The notes beneath the pieces are model-generated. The model saw only the letters and a list, made by a program, of their open reading frames with translations, made no database searches and was not told the origin of the DNA. Of a stretch of DNA of 64,000 nt, positions 22,631 through 34,734 are shown in pieces. The DNA is taken from positions 248,001 through 312,000 of the forward strand of contig MU839114.1 of the NCBI GenBank assembly GCA_030685235.1, written 5' to 3'. Position 1 is the first letter of the stretch. Every line of letters begins with the position of its first letter. The position numbers and the translations under genes were made by a program. The stretch comes from Copromyces sp. CBS 386.78 (Eukaryota > Ascomycota > Sordariomycetes > Sordariales > Sordariaceae).

Positions 22631-25153
22631 TGTGGCTGATTGTGTGGGAAGTAGCTTATGAGACAAAAATGCGAAAATGAAATGGCAATTATGATAAAGA
22701 GGTTGTGTTGTTCAACTCGATGGAAGGTTTGGTTGTGGTAGACTACCTACCAACTAGGAAGAAAATTTAGGTGGGGCCATTGGCTTTGGAAGCAACGTCA
22801 ATTGCAGAACCCCTGCAAATTCCCCAAGCAACTGTCCCCGCATGTGCCTCGAGATAAGATTGTCCCTGCGTGTCGCTCGGCAGGCAACTATAAGAAGCCC
22901 AGGTCCATGGACATTCAGGTTCCCAGCGGCCGTACTTTGTGACCTTGTGCACATTGGATTGGTGAGACGGGTGGTGAGCCGCAATGGAAGTTTCATCAGT
23001 TGCTTCCGTTACATTTATCCGGAGATTTTTCTTTCAAGTCCAGTCGATCAAGTACAGCAATGGAACACTGATGCCCGGGCCAGGTTTGCGGTGTGCCCTG
23101 GAGCCTGGGTACACACACAGCCCGATGACGGCAGGAGATGCAACCAAACCACAGCATGACTGGCCACAGAGAGGATGGGTGAAGTTCTTTCGGACGTATA
23201 TGAGACCTCCTTGTCTTGACTCCCGCTTGGGCATTGGGAAATTCTGAAGAGTAAGACCACCACTGACTACATGAGCCAACGCCCGAGGCCAGGCATAAGG
23301 CTTGAATACCCTTGGTGTACTTGGCTCATTATGCATTCTCAACCTCTTTGTCCTTTTGTAAGCAGTCAGTCAGTCCGTCTCCATGTCACTTGTGACTTGA
23401 GCTGCAGAACGTGGCACCCGAAGCGATCAATGCAAGTTTGAGACTGACTGACGGAAGGTGCTTTCTCGTCCCGTCTTTCTCTTCTCGTCTTGTCACCTCG
23501 CTTGTCTTCAGTAGGTAGTTCCTTGCCCGGAGGCACACTTACAGCACCCCACATTTGCCAAGCTCAGTTAGAGGTACCCACCAGTCGGGGACCTCCCGCG
23601 CCGACCTCTCCTCGCTCTCGCATCTCCACCTGCTGCTGATCGTCCACTTGATCGCCGGGGTGCCTCGTGTTTTCAGAGCACTCCGTCCTTTTCTGGGTCT
23701 CAGCCATGCTTTGTTTTGGGCTAGACAACATGGCAACAAGAGCTGTGTGCTATTTCAAGGCCATGGACTTTACACAAATAGGCCAACAAGATGACCGTCA
23801 TGGTCACCACCGCGATCGTCTTGTCCTGGGTCCCCGATCATGACCTGTCAAGAGGTCCCGCGGTCTCGTCAGTCAGAGAGAGGCTAACGAACGCGGTGAA
23901 AACTCCCGTCCATGCCATACGCCAACCACCACACCACGGCGTCTTCCCGAAGGTGGCCCGATGCTACACTAACACAGTTTGGCTATCCCTAAGCATGTAG
24001 CTAGAACCCCTTGTCTGCTTGTCTTTCGACCTCTACACCACACGGTAGATACCCAGGATACCCAGGATACCCAAACACACGACGCTGTTTACGTGCTCAG
24101 CCAGCTACGCTACGACTGAGGAGGCTAGTCAAGAACTATGCCTCACTTGATCTGAAGAGAGGTAGGTAGAGTCAAGGTAATCACTCCAAAGACACTAGGC
24201 ACCTCTATCCTCAACAAATGTCCCATTCTCTCTCCGTGCCCCCTTTATACGTCTTCCACATAAGAGTGCTGATTAGTTGCCTCAACTAGCCACAGCTCCC
24301 AGACACCTATCCCAAGCTTGTGGAGAGCTGCTTGGAATCTTGATCTACTAGCCAATACAAACCATATTGGACATGATTGCATAGAGCTCTGCTGGCCCTG
24401 GATCGGGCTATATGTACATCTCAGAAGAGTGCTGGACCGCAAACATACCCCTGGAGAAGCCTAAACCTCACTCCAGTCTCGCCACGGCAAGCTCCGCCCT
24501 ACCCCGTTCGTCTAATACCTTAGCTTTGTCAAGCTCTCTTCTGTCTTTGACACCTCGGCAAAAGCAAAGCTGAGGTTGTGGCCTGCTTTTGCACCCTACC
24601 CATCTCTCTTCATTCGTTTCATCTTTTTCCCGAGGTCCATAGTCTCCGGCAACTAGACCTCCCACTGCCGGATACAAGACGGAAGGGTCTTTGTGGTCCG
24701 CAATATTCGCGGCCGAGTCCCGGATTGCGGTTACAAGTCCCACCAGGTGTCTCACCCTCACACATTTGGCGAGCTTCCTTGTTGCGCTATCTCCCCCGTC
24801 TCTTCTTTTGCTGTCACCGGCTGCTTTGCACGACAGGCCGAGATTTATTGTCCACTCGCCGCTCTCACTTACACATGTCACCTTGTCTCAGCTGGCCGAT
24901 CTAGACTTGAGTGGACTTTCGGCTCGGTGTTTCGGAGACGGAGAGACGTAGCAACATTCCTTTACACCCGGCCTAGTCACCACTTCTCTGCCACTCCACC
25001 TTGAGTGGTCTACTTTGATGGTATTACATGACGAGGTTGCTCTTTCACTCTTAAGCTATCCTAGTATAGCATGAAAGGGCCAGAACCTTCTTAGGCCCTT
25101 ACCTCACTATCATCCGACATATCGCATACGACACCCATATACGAAGCTTTACC
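22631..25153. other. Gene-free stretch of about 2.5 kb between rrp8 and the Zn2Cys6 gene
   Basis: Both neighbours are transcribed away from this region, so it holds both promoters and probably a long leader for the zinc-cluster gene. A short direct repeat of GGATACCCA (three copies, about 24047-24072) is visible. Several short ATG-initiated frames lie in the last 600 bp and could act as uORFs, but none has coding character. Confidence 0.5.
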
Positions 25154-28100
25154 ATGGACTCCACCGGGCCTGGAGCTCTAGAGGGAATCTGCTCTCCGGA
25201 AACGAAGCCGCCAGCATCCTCATCCGAAGCCAACACGGGCACTGGCGCTTCTGCAAGTGCCGGTACCGGTGCGGCAGCATCGGGCCGCCAAGAGAATCCC
25301 GCAAAGAAGGCTTCAGTTAGGACGAGAACAAAGACTGGTTGTCTAAGTAGGTGATATTCCGAGGCTGCAATACGCACCCCAAGCCGCTGCTGCTTCTGAC
25401 TGCTGACACGCCCACAGCTTGTCGAAAGCGACGCATCAAATGTGACGAAGCCAAGCCGATCTGTAACAACTGCACCAAATCCAAGAGACAATGTGATGGC
25501 TACAACCGACGACTCACTTTCAAGGAGCCTCTGGGATCTTACGGCCATGGCCCTGCTCACTTTGGGCACCCCGTCTACCATCAGCAGAACCGAAACCAAC
25601 CTATCGGTGCTCCTCTGACGGCTTCGCAGGCAAAAGCAGCAGCACAACAAGGACCACTTGCTGCTATTGCTCCAAAGCCACCGCAAGTCGATTTTACTGA
25701 CACGGTGCCCATGTCCTTTGCAACCTCACAACAACGCCAGGCACACGACCCCTTTCTGGCCGCTCAAGCTGGAGGTCCGGCTTTACAAACATCTTTCTAT
25801 GGGCAACTGCCGAGCCCCAGCCAAAGCATCTCTTCGGTTGGTCCTCCGCCACCACCAGGCCACCTCCCTCAGCATGCACACGAGAGTACCTTCCAGTTGA
25901 TGTCTCCGACTCATGGCTTTGACCCGGACCAGGTGATTGAGGCAGGACCATCCAACTACAGCCAGACGTGGACACCGATACCTAAACAACACCGCCGTAT
26001 CTTCGAAGAGGATGGGCTACAACTTGGCGTTCATGGCTTCGTTAAGGAGGGAATGTATTGGCAGTCTGACGATGAGGCGTCCATGGCCGACTCGGAAGAC
26101 GACGACATACCCATGGATGTCCACGATGCGCATCTCGAGTCTAATGACCTCGGTATCCACGTGGCCAGGCGGCTGGAAGTCACTGCGGACGCCTACGGTG
26201 TTCGGATGAGGACCGTGGCTGGGTTCCCGGAGCTGAACGTCTTACAAACGTACATTCCCTCGTCCATGAGCTCGCCCCTGAACGACTCCCAGACTGCAGC
26301 GGTATTTTGGTATTTCGTCAACGTCACCGGGCAGAGCATGTCCCTCTACGAAAGACATCCGTTCGATCCCACACCCATGTTCCAGGGCCAACCAGTGCCC
26401 AAAACCAGGCAACACATCTGGACCTACACGTTCCCCATCATGGCCTTCAACCACCCGGCCCTCATGCAAGCAATCCTCGCCCTAGCCGGTCTGCAAATAG
26501 CCAACCTAGCCCGCGTCCCCGCCACAGCTGCCATGAAGCACTACCACCTCTCTCTCCGCCGAATCGCCCGAAACTACCAAAGTGCCAGCCGGCGCACCCA
26601 ACCTGCCACGCTCGCCGCCACCCTTCTGCTCGGCTACTACGAAGTCTGGAACTCGGACCACGACAAGTGGTGTCGACACATGTGGGGAGCGCGGGCCATC
26701 CTGAAGGAGATTCCCCTTTCGAAGATGACCAAGGAGATCTTTGCCCATCAACGAGAACGACGACAAGCCGGGCTCGTCGGACACCCCTGGATGGACCATC
26801 CGGATCCCACTGCTACTGCTGGTGATCCGCTTGATCCCGACCTCACGCTGTACGAGGTCGATACGGAGCTGATTAGCCAGCTGATGGGCAGGAAGGTTAC
26901 TTATGATGATCCGGAGGTGGCTAGCAAGAAGAGGCCGTATACGGAGAAGGATATCGAGACTTATCAGCAGCTGAGGGATCTGTATTGGTGGTATTGTAAG
27001 ATGGATGTTTATCAGAGTATTTTGGGTGGGACGAGGTTATTGTGAGTTTTGTTGCTGATGGGACTTGACAAGACAACTTGCTGATTCGATGATGAACAAA
27101 TAGTATGCCGTATGAGCAATGGGCTCAATGTGCGCCGAGAGGAGAGTGCGGGAGGATGGATGCCATGTAAGCTGAGCCCTATGCCCCCATACCTTACTTC
27201 AGTGTCCATGCTAATCATCCCTCAGCTACGGCACCTTCGACCACATGATGCTCCTCCTCGGTCGGGTAGCCAACTTCGCCTCCCGAGACCTAGCCCGCAA
27301 GCGAAAAGCTCGTCGAGCCGGTGGTCCCCCGGGCAGCGCCGGCCGAGGCCGAGGACCACCAGGACAAGGCCCGCCCGGCCAAGGAGGACCACCACCAGGT
27401 GCAGGCCAAATGCCGCAGGGCCAAGGTGGTTCTCCTCCCGGTCCCACCGGTCCACCCCAAGGCGGCCCCCCATCCTCCGCCGGGCGCGGCCAATCCCCCC
27501 CTCTCTTCGCCGGCCTCATGCCCACCAAAGGCGGCAAGTTCGTCCCCCCGCAAGGTTTCTCCCCGCCCCGCGACCAAACCCCCGACACCGAAACATCCGA
27601 AGACATTGACTACGACACGGCGACCCTCGCCGCCTTCGGCGAATGGGAAGAGATCCGCGCCGCCTTCGAACTCTTCCGCTCCCACTTGGGTCCGGACTTT
27701 GAGCCCATGGGCCCGGACCTAGCCACTCCCGAAAATACGCCCTTTGGGCCGGCCCTGATGTACAGGACTTATTCTATTGCCGGGATATGGATGAATTACT
27801 ACATGGGACTGATAGCGCTGCAAAGGGCGCACCCTTCAATGCCGCCGGTCGCGATGATTGCTGCGGGTATGAGCGCGCAGCAGACGGCGCCGTGGGCTAA
27901 TACCATTGCGAGGATCGCGGCGGGACTGCATGAGGATACGAGCCATGTTAGTGCTGTTAGTACGTTGGTCGGGGCGGCGTTTATTGAGAGTGGGTTTTGT
28001 TTGTTTGTTGCTGGTATTCAGGTACGCTTACCCCCTTCTACTTCCCCCTTCCTTCTAACCAACCAAAAAAAAAATAGTTCCAATCTCCCCCCCAACGCCA

Positions 28101-28428
28101 CTGGCTAATCTCCCGCCTGCACGACATCGCCCGTCTAACCGGTTGGCAATCCGCCCGCCAGATCGCCGACGGGTGCGAGTCGGGGTGGATGAAAGCCGCG
28201 GAGATGGGACGGGGTCCACCTTATCGTCGCCCGCCCGAGCTCGACAAGATCTTCCCTTCGAGTTTACCCGTTTGGATGAGGCCTCGCAGAATCGATAAGA
28301 AGATGCGGGAGCAGCAGGCGGGCGATAATAGATTGGTGCTGGCGAGGACGGAACATGCGCATTTTGCGCTGGGATTACTCACGGTGGAACAAGATTTGGA
28401 TCGGTTGGATTTGAGTGAGGGGGAGTAA
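25154..28428 (+). CDS. Zn(II)2Cys6 fungal transcription factor, about 1008 aa
   Basis: Five exons (25154..25346, 25418..27041, 27104..27166, 27226..28021, 28078..28428). The DNA-binding domain has six cysteines at residues 63, 66, 73, 80, 83 and 90 (C-x2-C-x6-C-x6-C-x2-C-x6-C), with the basic stretch RKRRIK. The first intron interrupts the zinc cluster between L64 and T65, a common position in this family. The middle region has blocks like those of the fungal transcription-factor regulatory domain (LMQAILALAGLQIANL, TLAATLLLGYYEVWN). A Pro/Gly-rich insertion encoded at about 27320-27490 (GRGRGPPGQGPPGQGG) is unusual. The C terminus is conserved-looking (RLTGWQSARQIADGCESGW). Target genes are unknown. 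A nuclear role is inferred from the domain. Confidence 0.85.
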
Positions 28429-28971
28429 GAGGCCAAGGGGGAAGTGAGGGAAAGGGAAGGATGGGACCGATTGGGAAAGGAAAGTTGGGTAGGGTTGGAG
28501 ACTTTGACGGGGGTACTTTTGGGTAGGGGAAAGGGATGGATGAAATGGGTTGAGGGAACGAGGGCATAGGGATACGGAACTTAGTAATTCGGGAGTTGAG
28601 GGTGGGTTGGGAAATATGAATAAGCGGACTTTAAAGGAGCGAGCGAGCGTATAGCGGATCATGAATGGCTTGGAGGGAAATGTACTGTAACAGAAGCCAG
28701 TCCGAGAGATGGTGTTAAATGAACCGTGTGTTGGCTATCGACCGACTTTCAGGTCGTTACTCTCGCACGCTTTTGTCCATTGCAGATTGACAGTTGATCA
28801 TTTGCATATGGTCATGAAAGGGGGCAAGCGGAGTGTACTTGATAAACATCAGTTGGATTCGATTCATTAAGACAGTTCTCGTATCAAAACCGGGAGATAC
28901 TGCTGTTCGCCTGCTATCACCAGCTATGCTTTAGTCTCGGTCCCCTTCAGCAACAAACATGGCTTGTTTCC
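28429..28971. other. Convergent 3' region, Zn2Cys6 gene and pup2
   Basis: The 543 bp between two facing stop codons start with a G/A-rich stretch (28430-28570) and hold the two 3' UTRs. No gene is seen. Confidence 0.6.
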
Positions 28972-30061
28972 TTAGTTGGCGGGCAACCGCGCAACAACAG
29001 CGGCCATCTCCTCGTCTGTGTATATCCTGAAGCCCTTCTCCTTGGTGACGCTCGCCAGCTGCACGTTCTTGGCATCGAGCTTCTCCTCCATGACCTGCTT
29101 GAGCGTCTTGAGGACGAGCGTCTCGGCGTCTTCGATGGTGAGGGACTGTATAAGTCAGAAGGATCAGTCAGTAGGCTGCCATATATATATAACTGTGTCT
29201 CAGGATCGTGACCACCCACCTTGTGATACTCATTCTGCAACTCGGCCTGCGCGCCCTCGCTACCGCTTCCAATCGCCTTCGCATCATAGCGATAAAACGT
29301 TCCCGACGGCTCGGCATGGTACAGACTGGGACCGTCTTCATCATAGCCCGCAATCAGCAGCGCCACACCGAAAGGGCGGGACATGATGCTCTCCTCGCCG
29401 TCGGCACTCTCGCCGAAGCGCAGGGCCAGGTCGCAGATGGCCTGCGTGCAGCTCTCGACCCGCAGCTTCTCGTTGTAGTTGAAGGCGTGGCTCTGGCACT
29501 CGACGCGGGCGTGCTCGACCATGGAGCGCGCGTCGGCTTGGAGGCCCGACATGGCGCACCCGATGTGCCGGTCGATCTCGACGATCTTCTCGACTGACGA
29601 GGTCTCCAAAAGGGTCGAGGTCACGCGCTTCTCAACGCCGAGGATCACGCCCTCACTGGTGGCGACGCCGATGGCGGTGGAGCCGAGCTTGATGGCCTCG
29701 AGGGAGTACTCGACTTGGAAGAGGCGGCCTTCGGGGGAGAAGGTGCTGTGGGCATGGTGTTAGTCTTGTCTTGTTGTGGGAGTGGATGCGTGGTCGGATG
29801 TGGTATTGAGGTGGTAACATGTCGTCGGAGGAGAAGTGTTATAGTCGAGGGGAAGGCCGTAAACTGAGGACATGGAGATGGGGTGTAGTCAGCTGTAAGA
29901 GTCGTTCGTATGCCACTTACTTGATACCCCGATCTGGACGCGCGCAAGCAGGTCAGCCTTCAGTCCATAGTGTTTGGTATAACTCATCCACTGATGTTCA
30001 AGCTTGTAATGGCAAGTGAGGGCGGTAGTCACATACCGTATTCAGACCTTGCCATAAACAT
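28972..30061 (-). CDS. pup2: 20S proteasome subunit alpha-5 (Pup2)
   Basis: Four exons (30037..30061, 29921..29933, 29220..29745, 28972..29145) encode 245 residues. The spliced N terminus [20 protein letters not shown] followed by [19 protein letters not shown] is the alpha-subunit signature that forms the gate helix H0 of the core particle. The block [22 protein letters not shown] and the acidic loop GESADGEES identify alpha-5. The second exon is only 13 nt, and the frame is kept only if it is included. Alpha subunits lack peptidase activity and form the outer rings of the 20S particle in nucleus and cytosol. The gene faces away from the GCP2 gene and shares its promoter region. Confidence 0.95.
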
Positions 30062-30937
30062 CTTGACGGTGTTGAGGGGGAGCTCGAGTGGGGAGAGGGG
30101 ACCGAGATGTGCTGCTGTCGGGAGTTACGCCTGGGTTTGCTGATTATGCGCCGGGCTTGGTTGGTGACGGTCGAAAAGATGGTATTGCCGTCGAGGGTCT
30201 CGAGGTTGAGGACTGGTGATGTGAGTGGTTGTTTGTTTTGGGAGTGGTGGTTTGGATGGGGAAGTGGAAGCTGAGGCCTGAACTGGGACCGACGTCAAGC
30301 AGTGGATGGGAAGCTCCAGGCACGACAGGCCGACGAAGCTCCTGCACCCTGTCCCGAAAGGTACTTGCAGGTACGTAGGTACCTTCCCCAGCAAAAGACA
30401 GCGCCTGGGGGAACCCCTCAGGCGGGTGCCCCTCCCTGTGACGCCCACTGAGACGGCTTGCTTGGCGGGCAGTTGCGGGTCCTCCCTTTTGGTAACGCGT
30501 CCAATTGTTGCTTGTCGCGTCACTTGCAAGCGTCTTCCGCCGCCGGCACTCCAACATCCTCAGTGTTTGACTGCGATTGCTACCTTCTGAATTCCTCCCC
30601 CATTTCCATATCGAACGTCTCCTTGCAGGACAACCCTGTTGTTGCCCGGCAGATTCCCGACAGCAGCTACACCGACCATACATTCAACCATCAATCATAA
30701 GGCTGACAAGCTAAAAGTCCAAAGATAATGTACCCTTAGAAGGGGTCAACATCACCGGGTCTCAGACCGTCAACCTTCACCAAACTCAGGCCAGATACGC
30801 CCGACCCCAGATCAAGTCCAGCGAGGCACGATAGGACGCGCGAGATCGTCGTACATGGCCACGAACCGCCAAACATACCTCTATCGATAACGCTCTCCCA
30901 CTTCCCCGACCGCACCGCCGCCAGATTGACGTCCGCA
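30062..30937. promoter_or_regulatory. Divergent region between pup2 and GCP2, including a possible GCP2 5' exon
   Basis: Start codons of the two genes face away from each other. The GCP2 frame is open from about 30739, directly after a possible TAG acceptor, to the annotated ATG. The 66 codons have protein-like composition but contain no ATG, so an upstream coding exon may exist. The palindromic ACGTAGGTACCTTCC type boxes near 30374-30388 resemble other TACC-rich promoter stretches in the window. Confidence 0.4.
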
Positions 30938-33690
30938 ATGGGATCATCAGCAACCTTGGCTCCGACCCAATCCACATCACAGACACGTCCCACCAGCAGA
31001 ACCCTCGTCAATGAGCGCCGCCCAACCAAAGTCCACGTGATAACACGCGAACCTACCATGGCAAGATCCGGCAGAAACGCCGACCCCCTCAGTGCTGGTA
31101 GCGACAACCTCAAGTCAAGACCACGCAATGTCGAGTCGAGGGCGACAAGAGGAGACAGCCGCGCTGCTGAACAACCACCGCCGGCCCCTTGGGAACCCGC
31201 TGCTTCTCTCCTGCCTCACACATCGGCGCCTTTAGCCTCGCGAGTCTCTATAACGCCAGTTGCTTCGTCCGCACCTCAGGCACTACAGCCGCGACCGCTT
31301 GCCGAGCTGTCACTCAATGCGCAGGAGGCTGCCATGATCGAGGACCTTCTCTTCGTGTTTATGGGCTTTGAGGGACAGTACATCCGATTCGCAAAAGGCT
31401 ATAATCCGTACGAGGAACGAGACCGCCTGTCGGGACCACAATGGCGCATCCTATCTGGGCTGGATCCCAGCTTGCTGGACCTTACACAATCCATGTTGCG
31501 CATGGCTTCCCACTACACGGCGCTTGAGACCTTTGTCGATGTTCAGAGTCGTGAGGAATTCGGCGCCGTCAACCACGCCTTGTGCGCCTCGATACGGAGA
31601 TATTTGCACGAGTACCTCGTTATGGTCGTCCAGCTGGAAACACAGTTTCTCAACGACAAAAACTTCACGTTACAGCAGCTCAACGTTCACATCCTTCCTA
31701 GCAGCCATTTGATGGCTCAGATGTATGGGTTGGCCTTGGAACTACTAAAGCGGAATGCGCTTCTGGACGACGATACGGACGAATCGAGCGATAGTTCTGA
31801 CGACGACTTCGATCACATCATCGAGCAGCTGAGAGATGGCGGTGACCTTGTACCGGGGAACATGACGGGCAAGAAGATATGCAAGGGAGGCGTGGTGTTG
31901 GGACTGATAACCAAGAGACTGGAGTCGTTGTCTGGAGATCCGTCCGCAAGGGTATTACTCACGACTCTACTACGGGACGCAAGCCGTCCATATATGGCAA
32001 TGTTGAACGAGTGGCTACACCACGGAAGCATCAACGACCCACATTCCGAGTTTTTAATCAAAGAACAAAAGAGCATTCGCAGAGAACGGTTAGAGCAGGA
32101 TTATACCGACGAATACTGGGAAAGGCGATATACGATACGAGATCACGACGTGCCACCTCAACTGGAGCCCGTCAAGGACAAGGTTTTGCTTGCTGGCAAA
32201 TACCTAAACGTTGTTCGAGAGTGCGGAGGCGTCGATGTTAGTCGCAAGATGCAGGACGTACCAACTTCCTTCGACGACAGCAGATTTCTGGAGAACGTGA
32301 GCAACGCCTACGCTCATGCGAACGGATCACTAATGCAGTTGCTTCTTACTACACACGAGCTGCCGGCGCGACTAAGATCGCTGAAGCATTACTTTTTCCT
32401 CGACCCATCGGATTATTTCAACTACTTCCTGGAGCTAGGAACGTCGGAACTACGAAAGCCCGTCAAGGTGGTGAACACTGGCAAGCTACAGTCTTTGCTC
32501 GACTTGGTCCTACGACAGCCGGGAAGCATAGTCTGTCTTGACAAGTTCAAGGAGGATGTCAAGGTGGAGATGAACGAGATCACGCTGCTCAAGTCCCTTC
32601 AGCGTGTCGTCAACATTACCGGTATCGAGCAAGGCGAGGCGCTTCAGCTCACATACAATCAGCCGTTGGAAGGTGACAAAAACGCCACTGGATTCACCTC
32701 CCTACAGCTCGACTATACCGTTCCTTTCCCAGTGTCTCTTGTTATTAGCAGGAAGACAATATGGCGTTATCAGGCGTTGTTCCGCTACCTTCTACAACTA
32801 CGTTATCTCGAGACACAACTCTCGGTAACATGGTATACTCATGCAAGTGGCACGGCCTGGACACATCGTTCATCTAACCGTATGTTGGAGATATGGAAGC
32901 GGAGGGTATGGACACTGCGAGCTCGCATGCTTGTATTCGTTCAACAGCTGCTTTATTTTTGCACTGCCGAGGTAATCGAGCCGAACTGGCAGAAGCTGAT
33001 GAACACGCTTCGGGATATTGAAAACAACTGTGCTGGGGTAACAACACCAGACGGCACCTCTACGCCCAGGGCATCGTATTCCAAGAAGCCTCATACCGTC
33101 GATGGGTTGATGCAGGAACATGTGGATTTCCTGGACACTTGCTTGAAGGAGTGCATGTTGACGAACAGCAAGTTGTTAAGGGTACGTCTTTCCTTTCCCT
33201 CTTTTTCATTCATCTATCACGACTAACGACGGAACCCCAGATCCACTCCAAACTAATGCAAACCTGCTCCATCTTCGCCACCTACACCAACTGGCTCTCA
33301 CGAGAGCTCGAAAAGTCGGATCCGGACCTAACAGGCAACACCAAGCCCGGTAACATGACGGACGACCAATGGCGACAGTTCCTCGTCATCCGGGGAGAAC
33401 GAAAACAACAACAAGCAACATCATCAAAAGATGGAGGAGGCGACACAAATATGGATAGTGACAAAACCCCAGAAATGAGGATGAACGAGCTGTTCGAGGT
33501 CATCAGGAAGTGGGAAAGCAACTTTAGTCGACATCTGCAGATTCTGTTGGATGCGCTGAATCACTATGCGGCCACGGAGACGGTGGTGTTGTTGAGTCTT
33601 TGTGCAAGGTTAAGTACGGCTAATCAGGGGACCGAGTATGCTGGGTTGAGGAGTGAGGAGGAGGGGCATGGGCATGGTGGGGGTTCGTGA
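30938..33690 (+). CDS. gcp2: Gamma-tubulin complex component 2 (GCP2/Spc97/Alp4 family)
   Basis: Exons 30938..33181 and 33241..33690 are joined by a 59-bp intron, giving at least 897 residues. The conserved GRIP1 start ALLEDLL-like block reads LNAQEAAMIEDLLFVFMGFEGQYIRF. GRIP2 blocks include RLRSLKHYFFLDPSDYFNYF and the diagnostic LDYTVPFPVSLVISRKTIWRYQALFRYL. These favour GCP2 over GCP3. The protein forms the gamma-tubulin small complex with GCP3 at the spindle pole body and nucleates microtubules. An acidic Ser/Asp loop (DDDTDESSDSSDDDFD) lies inside GRIP1. The N-terminal 130 residues are polar and low in complexity. The ATG chosen is the first in this frame. The real start may lie in an upstream exon (see findings). 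Confidence 0.88.
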
Positions 33691-34734
33691 TGATGTTTGC
33701 ATTGGGTTGTGTGCGTAGGATGAAAGGGGTCTGAGAGGGTAGAAGAAGAAAGGAAGGAAAGAAAGGGGCATTATTATTGTGATACCACTCATCAACGAAG
33801 GAGAATAACATTGTGACGAAGCATTATACTCGACAGTGTTAATGACTTTTGTGAATTGAATCAGAAGAGAGCGAACCGTTAAAACATGGAGTAATGTCCA
33901 TGTTTATGTTTCATCCCAACTGGAGTATCTAGGTAGCTACTTGTAAGATCTCATCCTCCTTCCATTAACACTTATCACACAACACAACACAAGACAACGA
34001 AATCTGATTTGCCAAGACATTGTGTTCCATTCATTCTGAGAAAAACCCATATCTATCCTTCTATCTATTACCTTTCAAGCTTTTTTTTCGTAGGCCGGGT
34101 GAGGAGTGGAAAGGGTCGAGCGGCAGGTTGGGTGGGAAGATGTTGGAAAGAGAGGTGGGAGGGGCGAGACGATGGTGTTACTTTGTGGACCCATGGGGTG
34201 GGAGGATGAGGATGTGTTAGTTTTTTGAGTAATAGCGTAGTGATGAAAGGAAAGCGTTCAGATGACGTTTTGTGTGTATTGTGAGAAGTGTTGAAGTGAT
34301 GTTTATGAAGTGGTTTGAGCAAGACATCTCCGCGGAGTGATAGCTGACAAGACGTTTGACAAGACGTTTGAAAACACAGCTCCTCGTCAAGTCAAACAGG
34401 CCCAAGCTACCCCGCTGTAGCTTGCTTGTTGGTCCGCGTGCAATTAAGTGTCCGCTCAATTTTGATGGTGGCATTGGTCGCATTGGCCAATAGGATGTCA
34501 CACTGAGCTATAGCTGCACGTGCTGCATCACATGAGTAGCCCAAATCACTGCACTGCACCGAAGCTCTGACGTCCATCAATCAATGCCAGGCGCTGTGTA
34601 CCTCTGGCATCCCGGTCCACCTTTCTGGACCTACTCCCGCTCTGGAGCCTCGTCCCCTCGACAACCCACATTCCACCCCACCGGACCCGAGTCAGTCAAC
34701 AAGTCGACACTCGGGAGACATTCACCCATTCACG
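33691..34734. other. Intergenic region between GCP2 and the complex I subunit gene
   Basis: About 1 kb holding the GCP2 3' UTR and the promoter of the next gene. Short open frames here are not supported as genes. Confidence 0.55.
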
